A stretch of 64,000 bases of DNA from JAGWRA01 sp963711505 (GTDB taxonomy: Bacteria > Acidobacteriota > Vicinamibacteria > Vicinamibacterales > CAVVIG01), in the NCBI GenBank assembly GCA_963711505.1, contig CAVQEJ010000006.1:248001-312000 (forward strand). The letters run 5' to 3'. A program made the position numbers and the translations under genes. Positions within the stretch are counted from its first letter, which is position 1, and the number at the start of each line of letters is the position of its first letter. The notes under the pieces were generated by a model. That model worked only from the letters and a program-made list of their open reading frames with translations. It was not told the origin of the DNA and did not search any database. Shown here one piece after another: positions 8,797 to 17,862 of the stretch.

Positions 8797-9537
8797 TCAG
8801 CCGGGCGGACGGATCGCCTCCAGGCGATTGGTGGCGACCATGATGTCGCGCTCCAGGCGGGTGACCATCTCACGGATCAGGTCCTTCCCCGTTGCCGCCG
8901 CCTCGTCCACCATCGTCTTCAACTTCCACAAGGCCGAGCCCTTCATGGCCTCCAGCTCGCGGGCGAGCACTTCGAGTTGATCCTCGATCTGCGCGACCCG
9001 GCGCGTGAGACGCAGTCGAACAGCCTCGGCGTCGCTCCCCTGCACGGCCTCGGGGCTCCTCTCCCACGCTTGAAGAATCCAGCGGAGCTGTTCCTCGTCG
9101 CCCAGCTCGTACGCCCGGTTGGCTTCGACCATGAGGAGGTGACGCTGGTCCCGGGTGTGCTCGTCGCGGGCGAGGTCTGGATGGATGGCTTTCGCGACGT
9201 CGCGAAACAGCTTGCGCACGGCGTCGGTCGTGTATTGCGGCAGGGGCTCGGGCTGCTCGCTGGCAGACGGCTGGCCCGGCTCACCCGCTTCGCCCTCCAG
9301 CCGACTGGAAATCTCCCCCAGTTCGGCTTCGGCAATCGCCAGGTCGAGCTCGTCGAGCCGTTCGTGCAGCAGGCCGACCCGGTGACGGTAATCGATCCTG
9401 AACGCGTCGAGATCCGACTTCACCCGGGCGACTTCGGCGGTGCGGTCGCCGAACACCGCCTCGAGCTCGGATACGCGCGCGCGCAGCGCTTCCAGATCGT
9501 CGTCTTCCGGTCTCCGGGACCGGACGATGGTGGTCAC
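8797..9537 (-). CDS. J-domain (DnaJ-like) coiled-coil protein
   Basis: 246 residues from a GTG at 9537. Order: N-terminal coiled coil (EALRARVSELEAVF..., about residues 15-70), an acidic linker, a J-domain-like segment around residue 115-150 with the HPD signature in AKAIHPDLARDE, and a second coiled coil to the C-terminus. Such proteins recruit Hsp70 through HPD. There is no G/F or zinc-finger region, so it is not canonical DnaJ. The frame is open further upstream without a better start. No clear Shine-Dalgarno precedes the GTG. Confidence 0.7.
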   Translation of the reverse strand: MTTIVRSRRPEDDDLEALRARVSELEAVFGDRTAEVARVKSDLDAFRIDYRHRVGLLHERLDELDLAIAEAELGEISSRLEGEAGEPGQPSASEQPEPLPQYTTDAVRKLFRDVAKAIHPDLARDEHTRDQRHLLMVEANRAYELGDEEQLRWILQAWERSPEAVQGSDAEAVRLRLTRRVAQIEDQLEVLARELEAMKGSALWKLKTMVDEAAATGKDLIREMVTRLERDIMVATNRLEAIRPPG

Positions 9538-9766
9538 GTGGAAATGATAGCGAATGCCCGGAAGGCCCGTCCAACTCCGGGCGTCGACGCGGGGAGAGGC
9601 CGAGGCGAGGCACGCTGAAGGGTCCGCGCGGGCCATCAGTCGCACTTCCCGAAGCACTTCTTGCGCTCGAGCGCACATCGGGCGATCCTACGCTGGACAG
9701 AACGATCACACATGCGGTCTTGAAGGCGGCGCGTTCGGGGCGCCGCATCAGAAAGGCGGGGACACC

Positions 9767-10009
9767 ATGTACCTGATCTGGTTCCTTCTGATTGGCCTGA
9801 TCGCCGGCTGGCTGGCCGGCAAGATCATGAAGGGCTCGGGCTACGGCGCCGTCGGCGACATCGTGCTCGGGATCGTCGGATCGTTCATCGGCGGCTTCCT
9901 GTTCCGGAGGTCGGACATCGCGGCCTATGGCACCCTGGGCGCGATCATCATGGCCACCATCGGCGCGGTCGTGCTCGTGGCTATCGTGAGAGCGCTGAGA
10001 AAAGCATAG
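9767..10009 (+). CDS. GlsB/YeaQ/YmgE family membrane protein
   Basis: 80-residue protein of the transglycosylase-associated (YeaQ/YmgE/GlsB) family: three membrane segments with the conserved GLIAGWLAGKIMKGSGYG and DIVLGIVGSFIGGFLF. These small proteins are linked to envelope stress, but the mechanism is unknown. The start ATG follows AAAGGCGGGGA. Single gene, plus strand. Confidence 0.9.
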   Translation: MYLIWFLLIGLIAGWLAGKIMKGSGYGAVGDIVLGIVGSFIGGFLFRRSDIAAYGTLGAIIMATIGAVVLVAIVRALRKA

Positions 10010-10029
10010 ACAGGAGCGACGGGGGGACG

Positions 10030-11033
10030 ATGCTCACACCCGACAGTGCGCACAGCCACTCTTCGAACGACCCCGTCCTCGACTGGCTCATGGACGCCGA
10101 CCCGTCGATCCGCTGGCAGGTGATGCGGGATCTGACCGGTGCGCCCGCCGGCGCGGTCGCGGCCGAGCGTGCGAAGGTCGCGACGCGAGGGATGGGGCGC
10201 CCGGCTGCTCGCCCTGCAGGCGCCCGACGGGACGTGGGGCGGCAGCGGCATGGAATCGTGGATTCGACTCGACGATGCACGTCCTGCTGCTGCTGCGGGA
10301 CCTGGGTCTCGATCCCGCGAACGCCGAGGCGCGGCGCGCGGTGGGGCTCGTTCGTGACGGCGTAACCTGGAAGGGTTGCGGCCCGGAGGAGTGTCACGAC
10401 AATGCCTTCTTCGCCGGTGAGGTCGAGCCCTGCATCAACGGGCAGGTGGCCGCGGCCGGCGCGTACTTCGGCCAGGACGTCCAGGGCATAGTCGACCGGC
10501 TGCTCGTCGAGCAGCTGCCGGACGGCGGCTGGAACTGCGAGGCCGAAAACGGCTCGATGCGATCGTCGTTCAACACCACCATCTGCGTGCTGGAAGCCCT
10601 GTTCGAGCACGAGCGGCACGCCGGAAGCCGCCCGCACGTGACCGCAGCCCGTCTCCGCGGCCAGGAGTACCTGCTCGAGCGCCGCCTCTTCCGCCGGCGG
10701 TCGACCGGCGCGGTCATCGACTACGACCGGAAGACCGGCCCCGATGGCAGCGGCCAGCCTGCGTGGACCCGCTTCGCCTTTCCGACGTGGTGGCACTACG
10801 ACGTGCTGCGGGGCCTCGACTACCTCCGCAGCGCGGGCGTCGCGCCCGACGAGCGCGTGGCCGAGGCCATCGACCTGGTCGCGTCGAAGCGCGGCGACGA
10901 TGGCCGGTGGCCGCTGGAGGTCCGTTTCCGCGGCGACATGCCGATCGAGATCGACGAGGGCGCGGGTCGGCCGAGCCGGTGGATCACGCTGCGTGCCCTG
11001 CGGGTGTTGAAGTGGTATTCAGCGGGACACTGA
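10030..11033 (+). CDS. Squalene-cyclase-like (alpha/alpha barrel) protein, two frame breaks
   Basis: Protein of the terpenoid-cyclase/prenyltransferase superfamily. The repeat signatures QAPDGTWGG and LPDGGWNCEAENGS resemble the QW motifs that stabilise these barrels. The reading moves through three frames: MLTPDSAHS... to about 10190, EGWGARLLALQ... to about 10263, then STMHVLLLLRDLGLDP to the stop. Each junction is repaired by removing one base. No DxDD protonation motif is evident, so it is probably not a hopene cyclase; such shortened homologues of about 330 residues are common and uncharacterised. Confidence 0.75.
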
Positions 11034-11045
11034 CGCGATCATCAG

Positions 11046-11569
11046 ATGGCGGACATGGATGCCGGAACGTCGCTTCTCGAGACGCCGCGCCTGCAGCTGC
11101 GGAACGCGACGCTGTCGCACGCCTCGTTCGTCTGCCGGCTGCTCAACGAGCCGTCCTGGCTGGAGAACATCGGCGACCGCGGAGTCCGCTCCGAAGAAGA
11201 CGCAGAGGCTTATATCAGGAACAGCATCCGCCCCCCGTACCTGACGTACGGCTACGGCTTGTACGTGGCGCAGCTGAAGTCGACCACGCTGCCGATTGGA
11301 CTCTGCGGCCTGGTAAAGCGCGAGTTCCTGTCCGCGCCGGATCTGGGCTTCGCACTCCTGCCGGAATACGTCGGGCACGGCTACGCCTTCGAGGCGGCCA
11401 GCGGTGTGATGTCGCACGCGAGGGACACACTGGGTATCGAGCGGCTGTACGCGGTCGTCAAGCGCGGCAACGACCGGTCGGTGAAGCTGCTCGAGCGGCT
11501 CGGGTTCCGCCACGAAGGGCCGTGCCCCACGCTGCGGGCAGCGAGGTCGAGCTCTACGTCGCGGACTGA
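11046..11569 (+). CDS. GNAT family N-acetyltransferase (frameshift near C-terminus)
   Basis: RimJ/RimL-like acetyltransferase: LETPRLQLRNATLSHA start, LPEYVGHGYAFEAASGV acetyl-CoA loop and VVKRGNDRSVKLLERLGF motif B. The last residues lie in another frame; restoring one G in the run at about 11520 gives an ending GSEVELYVAD* at 11569. Transfer of acetyl from acetyl-CoA to an amine is the family reaction; the substrate is not predictable. Starts 12 bp after the cyclase-like gene. Confidence 0.82.
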
Positions 11570-11694
11570 CGAAGTCGGTCATGCGGCGCGCGATTGTCCG
11601 GGCGGCGCGAGTCGCAGGCCAGACAGGACCGACACGTCAACAAGGACCGGAGCGGCTGACGCTCGGCGTCGGGCAGGCAGCAGGACGAACGAGA

Positions 11695-12315
11695 ATGCCG
11701 GATCAAGAGGACAAGCCACTCGAAATCGTGCCCTACGATCCGGCCTGGCCGGCGGCCTTCGAAGCGGAGGCTCTCCGCCTTCGAGCGGCCCTCGGGACGC
11801 TGGCCGTGCGCATCGACCACAATGGCTCCACGGCCGTTCCCGGGCTCGGCGCGAAGCCGATCGTCGACATCCAGGTATCAGTCGTCGCCCTTCAGCCAAT
11901 TGAGGCGTTTCGCGACCGGCTTGACGCCATCGGATACGTCCATGTGCCCGATCCCGACGACTCGTTCTGCCCATTCTTCCATCGACCGCATCATTGGCCT
12001 CACAGCCACCACGTTCACCTCGTCGAGAGCGGCGGGGCTGAAGAGCGGCGGACGCTGGCCTTTCGCGACTATCTTCGCGACCACGCCGCCACGGCTCGCG
12101 AATACGAACACCTCAAACAGGGCCTGGCCAGACAACTCGCAGCGACCGATCGCGAATCTCGTGAAGCGTACGCCCGCGCGAAGTCCGACTTCATCGAGCG
12201 AATCGTGGCGATGGCCTCACGTCGCGGCTATCCGCGAGAACTGCCCCGGGCGCGCGAACTGCCAGACAAGGCACTGCCTCCGTCGGCCGTGTCGACAAAG
12301 GGCGGCCGCGGGTGA
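11695..12315 (+). CDS. GrpB/UPF0157 family nucleotidyltransferase-like protein
   Basis: 206 residues of the GrpB (UPF0157) family: IVPYDPAWPAAFEAEA, the nucleotidyltransferase-like HNGSTAVPGLGAKPIVDI, HHVHLVESGG and FRDYLRDH are all typical. The fold resembles a minimal nucleotidyltransferase with G-S and D-x-x active-site features; the cellular role is unknown. ATG 11695 is the first start giving family length. A C-terminal tail of about 25 residues is not conserved in character. Confidence 0.88.
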   Translation: MPDQEDKPLEIVPYDPAWPAAFEAEALRLRAALGTLAVRIDHNGSTAVPGLGAKPIVDIQVSVVALQPIEAFRDRLDAIGYVHVPDPDDSFCPFFHRPHHWPHSHHVHLVESGGAEERRTLAFRDYLRDHAATAREYEHLKQGLARQLAATDRESREAYARAKSDFIERIVAMASRRGYPRELPRARELPDKALPPSAVSTKGGRG

Positions 12316-12441
12316 GCACCGAACGAGACGATGCCGCGCCGCTTGTACTTGAAGACCTCCTGGAACGGCCAGTGGGACCCGCGCCGCTGCGGTCGATGCC
12401 AGGCGTCAGGTGGCCTTCAATACGCTGCAAAGGAGCCGCCA

Positions 12442-12858
12442 ATGGCAACGAAGATAAAGATCGTCTCCGCAGCGGAATTCCTCGAGGTCACGCCGGAGGG
12501 GCGGATCGACATCACCACGAGCCGACAACTCCTCGTCGATATCGCCAAGGATGAACATCGACCCGTCGATTACGATCTGTTGATCGACTTCCGCAACACA
12601 CAATGGAAGATGTCGACAACAGACTTGTATCAACTGGCATCAGAACTCATCAATCATGGCAATGCTTTTCGGAGAAAGGTGGCGCTCCTCGTCCTGCCCG
12701 GGATTACTTTTGATTCTGCTTCATTCCTCGAGACGTGCTCGCAGAACCGCGGCTTCCAGATCAGTGCATTCAGAGATTATGAAAATGCCATGCGGTGGCT
12801 TCTGTCATCGGAAGACGAAGACACGCGACAGGACCACCCGACCAGTCGCTCCAGCTGA
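12442..12858 (+). CDS. SpoIIAA/STAS-like hypothetical protein
   Basis: 138 residues starting 8 bp after AAAGGAG. The pattern (GRIDITTSRQLLVDIAK, a central hydrophobic strand VALLVLPGITF, and FRDYENAMRWLL at the end) resembles SpoIIAA-like/STAS-type proteins of about 120-140 residues, but I cannot assign a family with certainty. Base composition is visibly less GC-rich than the neighbours, suggesting acquisition. Stands alone on the plus strand. Confidence 0.65.
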   Translation: MATKIKIVSAAEFLEVTPEGRIDITTSRQLLVDIAKDEHRPVDYDLLIDFRNTQWKMSTTDLYQLASELINHGNAFRRKVALLVLPGITFDSASFLETCSQNRGFQISAFRDYENAMRWLLSSEDEDTRQDHPTSRSS

Positions 12859-12919
12859 CGCGCACACCACCGACACGCCACACCTGCAAGTGGCGCGTTC
12901 GCCCGTAACCTGACGCGGC

Positions 12920-13892
12920 TCAGTGTCCCGCCCGCCACCAGAGCCACAACATGACGGCCAGGAGGATCAGCGCGCCGAGGAGGGACGGCCAGGGGGAGCG
13001 GCGCGGGCGCGCTTTCACGAAGCTTGGCGGGGCGGCGTCGCCGCTGCGGATGTCGAGGATGGCCAGCGCGCTGCGGAGCTCGGCCGCGAGGGTCGCGGCG
13101 GTCTCGTAGCGCGTGTCCAGCGCCTTCGCCAGCGCCTTCGGACGATGGCGTCGAGCTCGCGGGGAACGGAGGGATTGAGCTGGCTGGGCGGCGGCGCAGT
13201 CGCCTGCATCACGCCGATCGCCTGCTCGGACGGATTCGCGCCGCCGAACGGCAGCCGGCCGGTGAGCATCTCGAAGAGCACCACGCCGAGCGAGAAGATA
13301 TCGCTTTGCTCCTCGGCCGGCTCCCCCATCGCCTGCTCGGGCGACAGATAGGGAGCGGTCGCCAGATCGATCGAATCGCCACGGGCCAGCCTGGCGGCCG
13401 CCTCGCCGTCGTCGCGCGGCCGCCGCTGGTCCAGGCCGACAGGCCGAGGTCGAGCAGCTTGGCCGTCCCCTTCGGCGTCAGCACGATGGTGTCGGGCGAC
13501 AGATCCAGGTGCAGCACACCGGCGGCGTGCGCCTCGGCCAGCGCGTCGGCGATCTGCGTCGCAATCTCCACGGCGCGCCGCGCGTTCAGCGGCCGGCCGC
13601 CGACGGCGTGACGCAGCGTCTCGCCGGGCACGTACTCAATCGCCAGCGACAGCCCCTCGGGCTCGTCGACGATCTCGAACAGCGTCGCGACGTTGGGATG
13701 CGACACCTTCGACGCGCGCTGCGCATCGGCAATCAGCTCCGCACGCGCCTCGCCATCGTCGGCAATCGACGAGGGAACCACCTTCACGGCGACCGTGCGC
13801 CCCACCTTCGTGTCGCGGGCGCGAAACACCTCGCCGAGTCCGCCGGTGCCAATCTGCTCGAGCAGCCGGAAGTGCCCCAGGGAATCAACCAT
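12920..13892 (-). CDS. Ser/Thr protein kinase-like protein with degenerate catalytic loop, C-terminal membrane anchor
   Basis: PknB-type kinase fold starting at ATG 13892. Glycine loop GTGGLGEV (15-22), VAVK Lys37, catalytic loop HLDLSPDT (128-135), DLG (148-150), then in other frames LSPEQAMGEPAEEQSDIFSLGVVLFEMLTGRLPF split as usual, and a C-terminal membrane helix ending LWWRAGH. Frames change at about 13430 and 13140, each repaired by one added base. The HRDLKxxN motif lacks Arg, Lys and the Mg-binding Asn (Thr instead), while the catalytic Asp is kept, so activity is doubtful. No extracellular sensor domain follows the membrane helix. Confidence 0.82.
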
Positions 13893-14097
13893 CGGTGGCG
13901 GGATTATACCGGGCCGACCGCCGCGAAGTGAGGTCGGGATCGAGCGGAAATCGGGAAGGAGCTCTCGGAGGGCAAGCGCTGCAGTGACGAATTCCGCATT
14001 CGAGGACACGGAATTCGTCATCTCGCACCGCCGAAAGAGCAGACGCGTCGGCATCTTCGGACTGGGTTCCCGGTTCCGCGGGGACGACGAAGAATGG
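13893..14097. other. Intergenic, 205 bp, with a degenerate half repeat
   Basis: Separates the kinase start from the SDR stop (both minus strand). Positions 14061-14090 carry a decayed single arm (ACTGGGTTCCCG...CGCGGGGACGACGA) of the hairpin element found complete at 52915 and 54880. Nothing else recognisable. Confidence 0.45.
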
Positions 14098-14827
14098 CTA
14101 CTTGCGCGGCGGCTTCGCGGGCCGGATCTCGACGCGGCTCGGCAGGCTGCGGGACGGATGATGGATCAGATCGACGACGACTTCGGCGATGTCGTCGGGA
14201 TCGAGCTTCCACTCACCGCCCGCGTCTTCCGCGTGGCCGCCGAACGCCGTGCGGACGGATCCAGGCATGACGTAGCTGACGCGGATGTTGTCGTGCCGGA
14301 CCTCCTGCATCAGCGACTCGCTGAACGCGTTCAGGCCCGCCTTGGACGCGCAATACGCCGCGGCGCCGACGAACGAGTTCTTTCCCGCCAGGCTGCTGAT
14401 GTTGATGATCCATCCGCCGCCGCGCTGCCGCAGGTGCGGAATCGCGGCATGACAACCGTAGAACACGCCGGTGAGGTTGGTGTCGATCACGGTGTGCCAT
14501 TCGTCGACGGTCAGATCGGCGACGTTGCGGAAGATGCCGAGCCCGGCGTTGTTGATGAGGATGTCGAGGCCGCCGAACTTCTCCACGGCGCCGGTCATCA
14601 GCGCGTCGACCGCCTCGTACGAGCGCATGTCGGCCTCGATGGCCGCCACCCGGTCGGCCCCGGCCTCGTCGGCCAGGACGGGTCCGCGCGTGCGCCAGCG
14701 CGCTGGTATCGCGCCCGCTGATGACGACGGACGCACCGGCCGCCACGAGCGCCCTCGCGATGCTGAACCCGATCCCCTTCGATCCGCCGGTCACGACGGC
14801 GACTTTGCCCTGGAGTTCCTTGCCCAT
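14098..14827 (-). CDS. SDR family oxidoreductase (frameshifted)
   Basis: Classical short-chain dehydrogenase. The N-terminal frame from ATG 14827 has the cofactor loop VVTGGSKGIGFSIA and VVISGRDTS; the Arg after the second strand suggests NADP(H). The second frame continues with INNAGLGIFRN (NNAG), the catalytic Ser of INISSLAGK, YCASKAGLNAFSESL (YxxxK) and a normal C-terminus. The break is at about 14690. Length about 243 residues, normal. Substrate unknown. Its upstream region is the 101-bp tandem repeat. Confidence 0.88.
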
Positions 14828-14846
14828 GATAGGTGTCTCCGTTCTT

Positions 14847-15217
14847 CAGTGCGCGCGGGGCCCCACCCCCGCGCGGAGCTGACGCCGATGCCTCGCCTCG
14901 GATTTCCATGTCCTCTGCTCGGCATGGCCGCGGGCGCTGACCTCGTTCACTGCGCGCGGGGCCCCACCCCCGCGCGGAGCTGACGCTGATGCCTCGCCTC
15001 GGATTTCCATGTCCTCTGCTCGGCATGGCCGCGGGCGCTGACCTCGTTCACTGCGCGCGGGGCCCCACCCCCGCGCGGAGCTGACGCCGATGCCTCGCCT
15101 CGGATTTCCATGTCCTCTGCTCGGCATGGCCGCGGGCGCTGACCTCGTTCAGTGCGCGCGGGGCCCCACCCCCGCGCGGAGCTGACGCCGATGCCTCGCC
15201 TCGGATTTCCATGTCCT
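14847..15217. repeat. 101-bp tandem repeat, 3.7 copies
   Basis: Units start at 14851, 14952, 15053 and 15154, exactly 101 bp apart and nearly identical; the fourth stops after about 64 bp. Each begins with a hairpin (GCGCGGGG CCCCA CCCCCGCGC). The remainder holds GCTGACGCYGATGCCTCG and GGATTTCCATGTCC. It separates the SDR gene from the malate-dehydrogenase-like gene. The hairpin start is shared with 17778 and 30741. Confidence 0.9.
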
Positions 15218-15241
15218 CGCCCTTCGACTTCGCTCAGGGCG
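15218..15241. repeat. CCCTTCGAC...AGGG hairpin element
   Basis: Short hairpin, arms CGCCCT and AGGGCG around TCGACTTCGCTC, followed by CCCCGAGCC. A close relative is at 29074-29098. It abuts the end of the tandem repeat. Confidence 0.6.
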
Positions 15242-15307
15242 CCCCGAGCCCGTCGAGGGGCGGCTCGGCATGGCCTTCGGCGAAGCTCTCTTCCGAGCTC
15301 CGGCCCG

Positions 15308-15335
15308 AATCCCCAATCCCCAACCCCGAATCCCG
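15308..15335. repeat. Heptad array, AATCCCN units
   Basis: Four units with a 7-bp period (AATCCCC, AATCCCC, AACCCCG, AATCCCG) 36 bp before the malate-dehydrogenase-like start. The same unit recurs at 52717 and 62762. Confidence 0.8.
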
Positions 15336-15371
15336 CGGGGCTTCGGGTATCTCCATTACAATAACGCACGC

Positions 15372-16238
15372 ATGTCACGGGTGGTCATCATCGGGGCGGG
15401 CGATATCGGCGGGGCGCTGGCGTACACGCTCGTGCGGCACGCGCGCGTGGATGAGGTGCGCCTGGTCGACGAGGCTGCCGGCGTCGCAGCCGGCAAGGCG
15501 CTGGACATCCGCCAGGCGGGCCCCATCGAGAAGTCCGACACGCGCGTCACGGCATCGGCCGAGGTCGGCGAGGTCGTCGGCGCGACGGTGATCGTGCTCG
15601 CCGATCGCGCCGGTTCCGGAGGCGGGGAATGGGCCGGCGACGAGGGGTTCGCGCTCCTCGAGCGGATCGCGCCACTCGCCCCGCACACGGCCATTGTCTG
15701 CGCCGGTGCCGGTCAGGCGGCGCTCGTCGATCGCGCCGTGCGCAGCGGCCTCGTGCGTCGCGCGCGCATCGTCGGCTCGGCGCCCGAAGCGCTGGCGTCG
15801 GCCGTACGCGCGCTGGTCGCACTCGAGGTGAACGGCTCGCCAGGCGACGTGGCCCTCGCGGTTACCGGCGTGCCGCCGTCCAGCCTCATCGTCGGCTGGA
15901 GCGAGGCCACCGTCGGCGGCGCCGGCATCTCCCGCGCCCTCACGCCGCCCGTGCTGGCGCGACTCGACGCGCGCGTCCCGCGACTGTGGCCGCCCGGCCC
16001 GGCCGCCCTGGCCTCGGCCGCCGCCCGCTTCATCGAGTCGATCGCCGGCGGCAGCCGGCCGCAGGTGTCGGGCTTCGTCGCGCTCGACGGCGAGCTCGGC
16101 CTCCGGCACGGCGTCTCGGCCCTCCCCCTGCGCCTCGGCCCACGCGGCATCGACACCATTGCCACACCCGCGCTCAGCGAGCACGAGCAGACGAGGGTGG
16201 GGAATGCGTTGGGGGACGGGGAGGAATGTAGAATTTAG
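15372..16238 (+). CDS. Lactate/malate-dehydrogenase-like protein lacking catalytic His
   Basis: 288 residues with the L-lactate/malate dehydrogenase layout: NAD loop GAGDIGGALAY (8-18), VDE at the end of strand two, C-terminal alpha/beta domain. The conserved substrate Arg is present (SAVRALVA), but the relay Asp before it is Ala, and the catalytic GGHGD segment reads TGVPPSS (165-171), so His is absent. Dehydrogenase activity is therefore unlikely; an NAD-binding pseudoenzyme is my inference. The stop and last residues (EECRI*) come from the heptad array at 16224. ATG 15372 chosen because it directly precedes the first strand. Confidence 0.75.
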   Translation: MSRVVIIGAGDIGGALAYTLVRHARVDEVRLVDEAAGVAAGKALDIRQAGPIEKSDTRVTASAEVGEVVGATVIVLADRAGSGGGEWAGDEGFALLERIAPLAPHTAIVCAGAGQAALVDRAVRSGLVRRARIVGSAPEALASAVRALVALEVNGSPGDVALAVTGVPPSSLIVGWSEATVGGAGISRALTPPVLARLDARVPRLWPPGPAALASAAARFIESIAGGSRPQVSGFVALDGELGLRHGVSALPLRLGPRGIDTIATPALSEHEQTRVGNALGDGEECRI

Positions 16239-16327
16239 AATTGAGAATTTAGAATTGCGAAGAGACAGGACGGCGTCGGGATCGCCTCCATGACTTTCTC
16301 AATTCTTCATTCTCAATTCTCAATTCG
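16224..16327. repeat. Paired heptad arrays (inverted arms)
   Basis: Left arm 16224-16258: five GAATNNN units (GAATGTA, GAATTTA, GAATTGA, GAATTTA, GAATTGC). Right arm 16300-16327: four CAATTCT-type units. The arms are largely complementary with a spacer of about 40 bp. They lie between two convergent genes and could act as a two-way terminator, without the usual GC stem. The same arrangement recurs at 46764. Confidence 0.85.
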
Positions 16328-16339
16328 GACACGGTTCGC

Positions 16340-16966
16340 CTACGCCCCCGCCGGGTGCAGCGTCAGTCCGCCGCCGAAGTCGGCGAGCTGCTTGCGCAGG
16401 ATGAGGCGGCCGCGGTGCAGGCGCGACTTCAGCGTCTGGTTCTTCACCTTCAGGACGGCACTCGCCTCCTCGGTCGACAGCCCCTGGATGTCGCGCAGCA
16501 GCACCGGCGCCCGGTAGATCGCCGGCAGCGTCCCGATCGCCTCCCACAGCCGGCTGCGCAGCTGCGACCGCATCACCTCTTCGTCGGCCAGCGCCGACCA
16601 GTCGGCCACTTCGCGGCGCCGCGACGTCGACTCCAGCGACTCGCCATCCGACACCAGCGCCGTCTGCTCCGGCACTTCGGCCGGCCGGCTGAAGCGGCCG
16701 TTCCGCAGCCGCGACATCGCCGCGTTGAACGTGATGCGGTAGATCCAGGAGGACAGCGCCGAATCGCCGCGGAACGCGTCGATCTTCCGGTAGACCTTGT
16801 ACAGCACGTCCTGCGCGATCTCCTCGGCATCCTCCCGGTTCTTCAGATAGCGGAAGGCGAGCTGATAGATCTTCGATCCGTAGGCGGCCGCCAACTCGGC
16901 CACCGCCGCTTCGTCGCCCGCCCGGAGACGCTCGACCAGAACCTTCTCGGCAGTAGAGGTGCGCAT
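16340..16966 (-). CDS. ECF-type sigma-70 family sigma factor
   Basis: 208 residues. Region 2: YQLAFRYLKNREDAEEIAQDVLYKVYRKIDAFRGDSALSSW (split across helices). Region 4: LPAIYRAPVLLRDIQGLSTEEASAVL followed by the HTH KVKNQTLKSRLHRGRLILRKQL. It directs RNA polymerase to alternative promoters. No anti-sigma gene adjoins it. Start chosen at MRTSTAEK (16966), behind AGGGGCAC, rather than 30 bp upstream. Confidence 0.92.
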   Translation of the reverse strand: MRTSTAEKVLVERLRAGDEAAVAELAAAYGSKIYQLAFRYLKNREDAEEIAQDVLYKVYRKIDAFRGDSALSSWIYRITFNAAMSRLRNGRFSRPAEVPEQTALVSDGESLESTSRRREVADWSALADEEVMRSQLRSRLWEAIGTLPAIYRAPVLLRDIQGLSTEEASAVLKVKNQTLKSRLHRGRLILRKQLADFGGGLTLHPAGA

Positions 16967-17091
16967 AGTGCCCCTAAGAACACGGCGCCCCCGCACCTTA
17001 TTCCTGCCGGCGCAAGGTTACAATAAAGCCAATAGAATCAGATAGTTGAAAGACCGTGTTCCGGCGGGCCCTGGCGGCCGGCCGGGGCCGG

Positions 17092-17771
17092 TCAGGCCCG
17101 GACGGGCTCTCCGGCCGCCTCGAGGGTCCGGTCGAAGACCTCGCCGAAAGTGGCGGGCAATCCGGTCCTCGACTTCATGGCGGTCGACGGGGCGTCCGAG
17201 CAGTCTCTGCAGCGACGTGACGCCGTGGTCGGCGATGCCGCACGGGACGATGAGGTTGAAGTAGTCGAGGTTGGTGGTGACGTTGAACGCGAAGCCGTGG
17301 CTGGTGATCCAGCGGGAGATCCGGATGCCGATGGCGGCCAGCTTCTCGCTGGCCCACCCAGACGCCGGTCAGCCCGGCGATCCGGCCGGCCTCGATGCCG
17401 TAGTCGCCCGCCGTCCGGATCAGCGCCTCCTCGACGTCGCGCACGTACCGGTGGACGTCGCAGCGGTCCGGCTTCAGGTCGATGATGGGATAGCCGACGA
17501 TCTGGCCGGGGCCGTGGTAGGTGATGTCGCCGCCCCGCCCCGTCTCGTGGATCTCGATCCGCTCCGAGGTCAGCCGCTCCGGCGTCGCCAGGATGTGCCC
17601 GCGCCCACCGTCCCCCTTCACGCCGAGCGTCAGCACGTGCGGATGCTCGAGCAGCAGGAGGAGGTCCGGCACGCTTCCGGCCCGGCGCTCCTCGACGAGC
17701 GTCTTCTGGAGCGCCAGGCCGTCGGCGTAACCAATCGAATCGATCCGCCGGACTTGCAGGGACCTCATCAT
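17092..17771 (-). CDS. lipB: Octanoyltransferase LipB (two frame breaks)
   Basis: Transfers octanoate from acyl carrier protein to the lipoyl domains of 2-oxo-acid dehydrogenases. Motifs: LLLLEHPHVLTLG, the RGGDITYHGPGQ signature, then in the second frame the catalytic Cys region IVPCGI and DHGVTSL. Extra single bases at about 17352 (GGCC) and 17147 (TTT) break the frame; removing them gives a continuous protein of about 225 residues ending EAAGEPVRA. It lies directly downstream of the E2 and E3 genes on the same strand, consistent with supplying the cofactor to that E2. Confidence 0.9.
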
Positions 17772-17777
17772 TCAATC

Positions 17778-17828
17778 CGCGTGGGGCCCCACCCCCACGC
17801 GCAGCCGTCGCTTACGCTCCGGATCCCG
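17778..17828. repeat. GGGGCCCC hairpin repeat, single copy
   Basis: Perfect 9-bp hairpin arms CGCGTGGGG and CCCCACGCG around CCCCAC, followed by the conserved tail GCCGTCGCTTACGCTCCGG. It fills most of the gap between E2 and lipB. Related copies at 30741 and, more distantly, 14851. Confidence 0.8.
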
Positions 17829-17862
17829 ACGGACGCGACGTTGCCGCTCTCGGCAGGACGCA

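Noticed and set aside
14847..15217. Possible CRISPR array
   Set aside because: The four units are nearly identical over the whole 101 bp, so there are no variable spacers; it is a plain tandem repeat.
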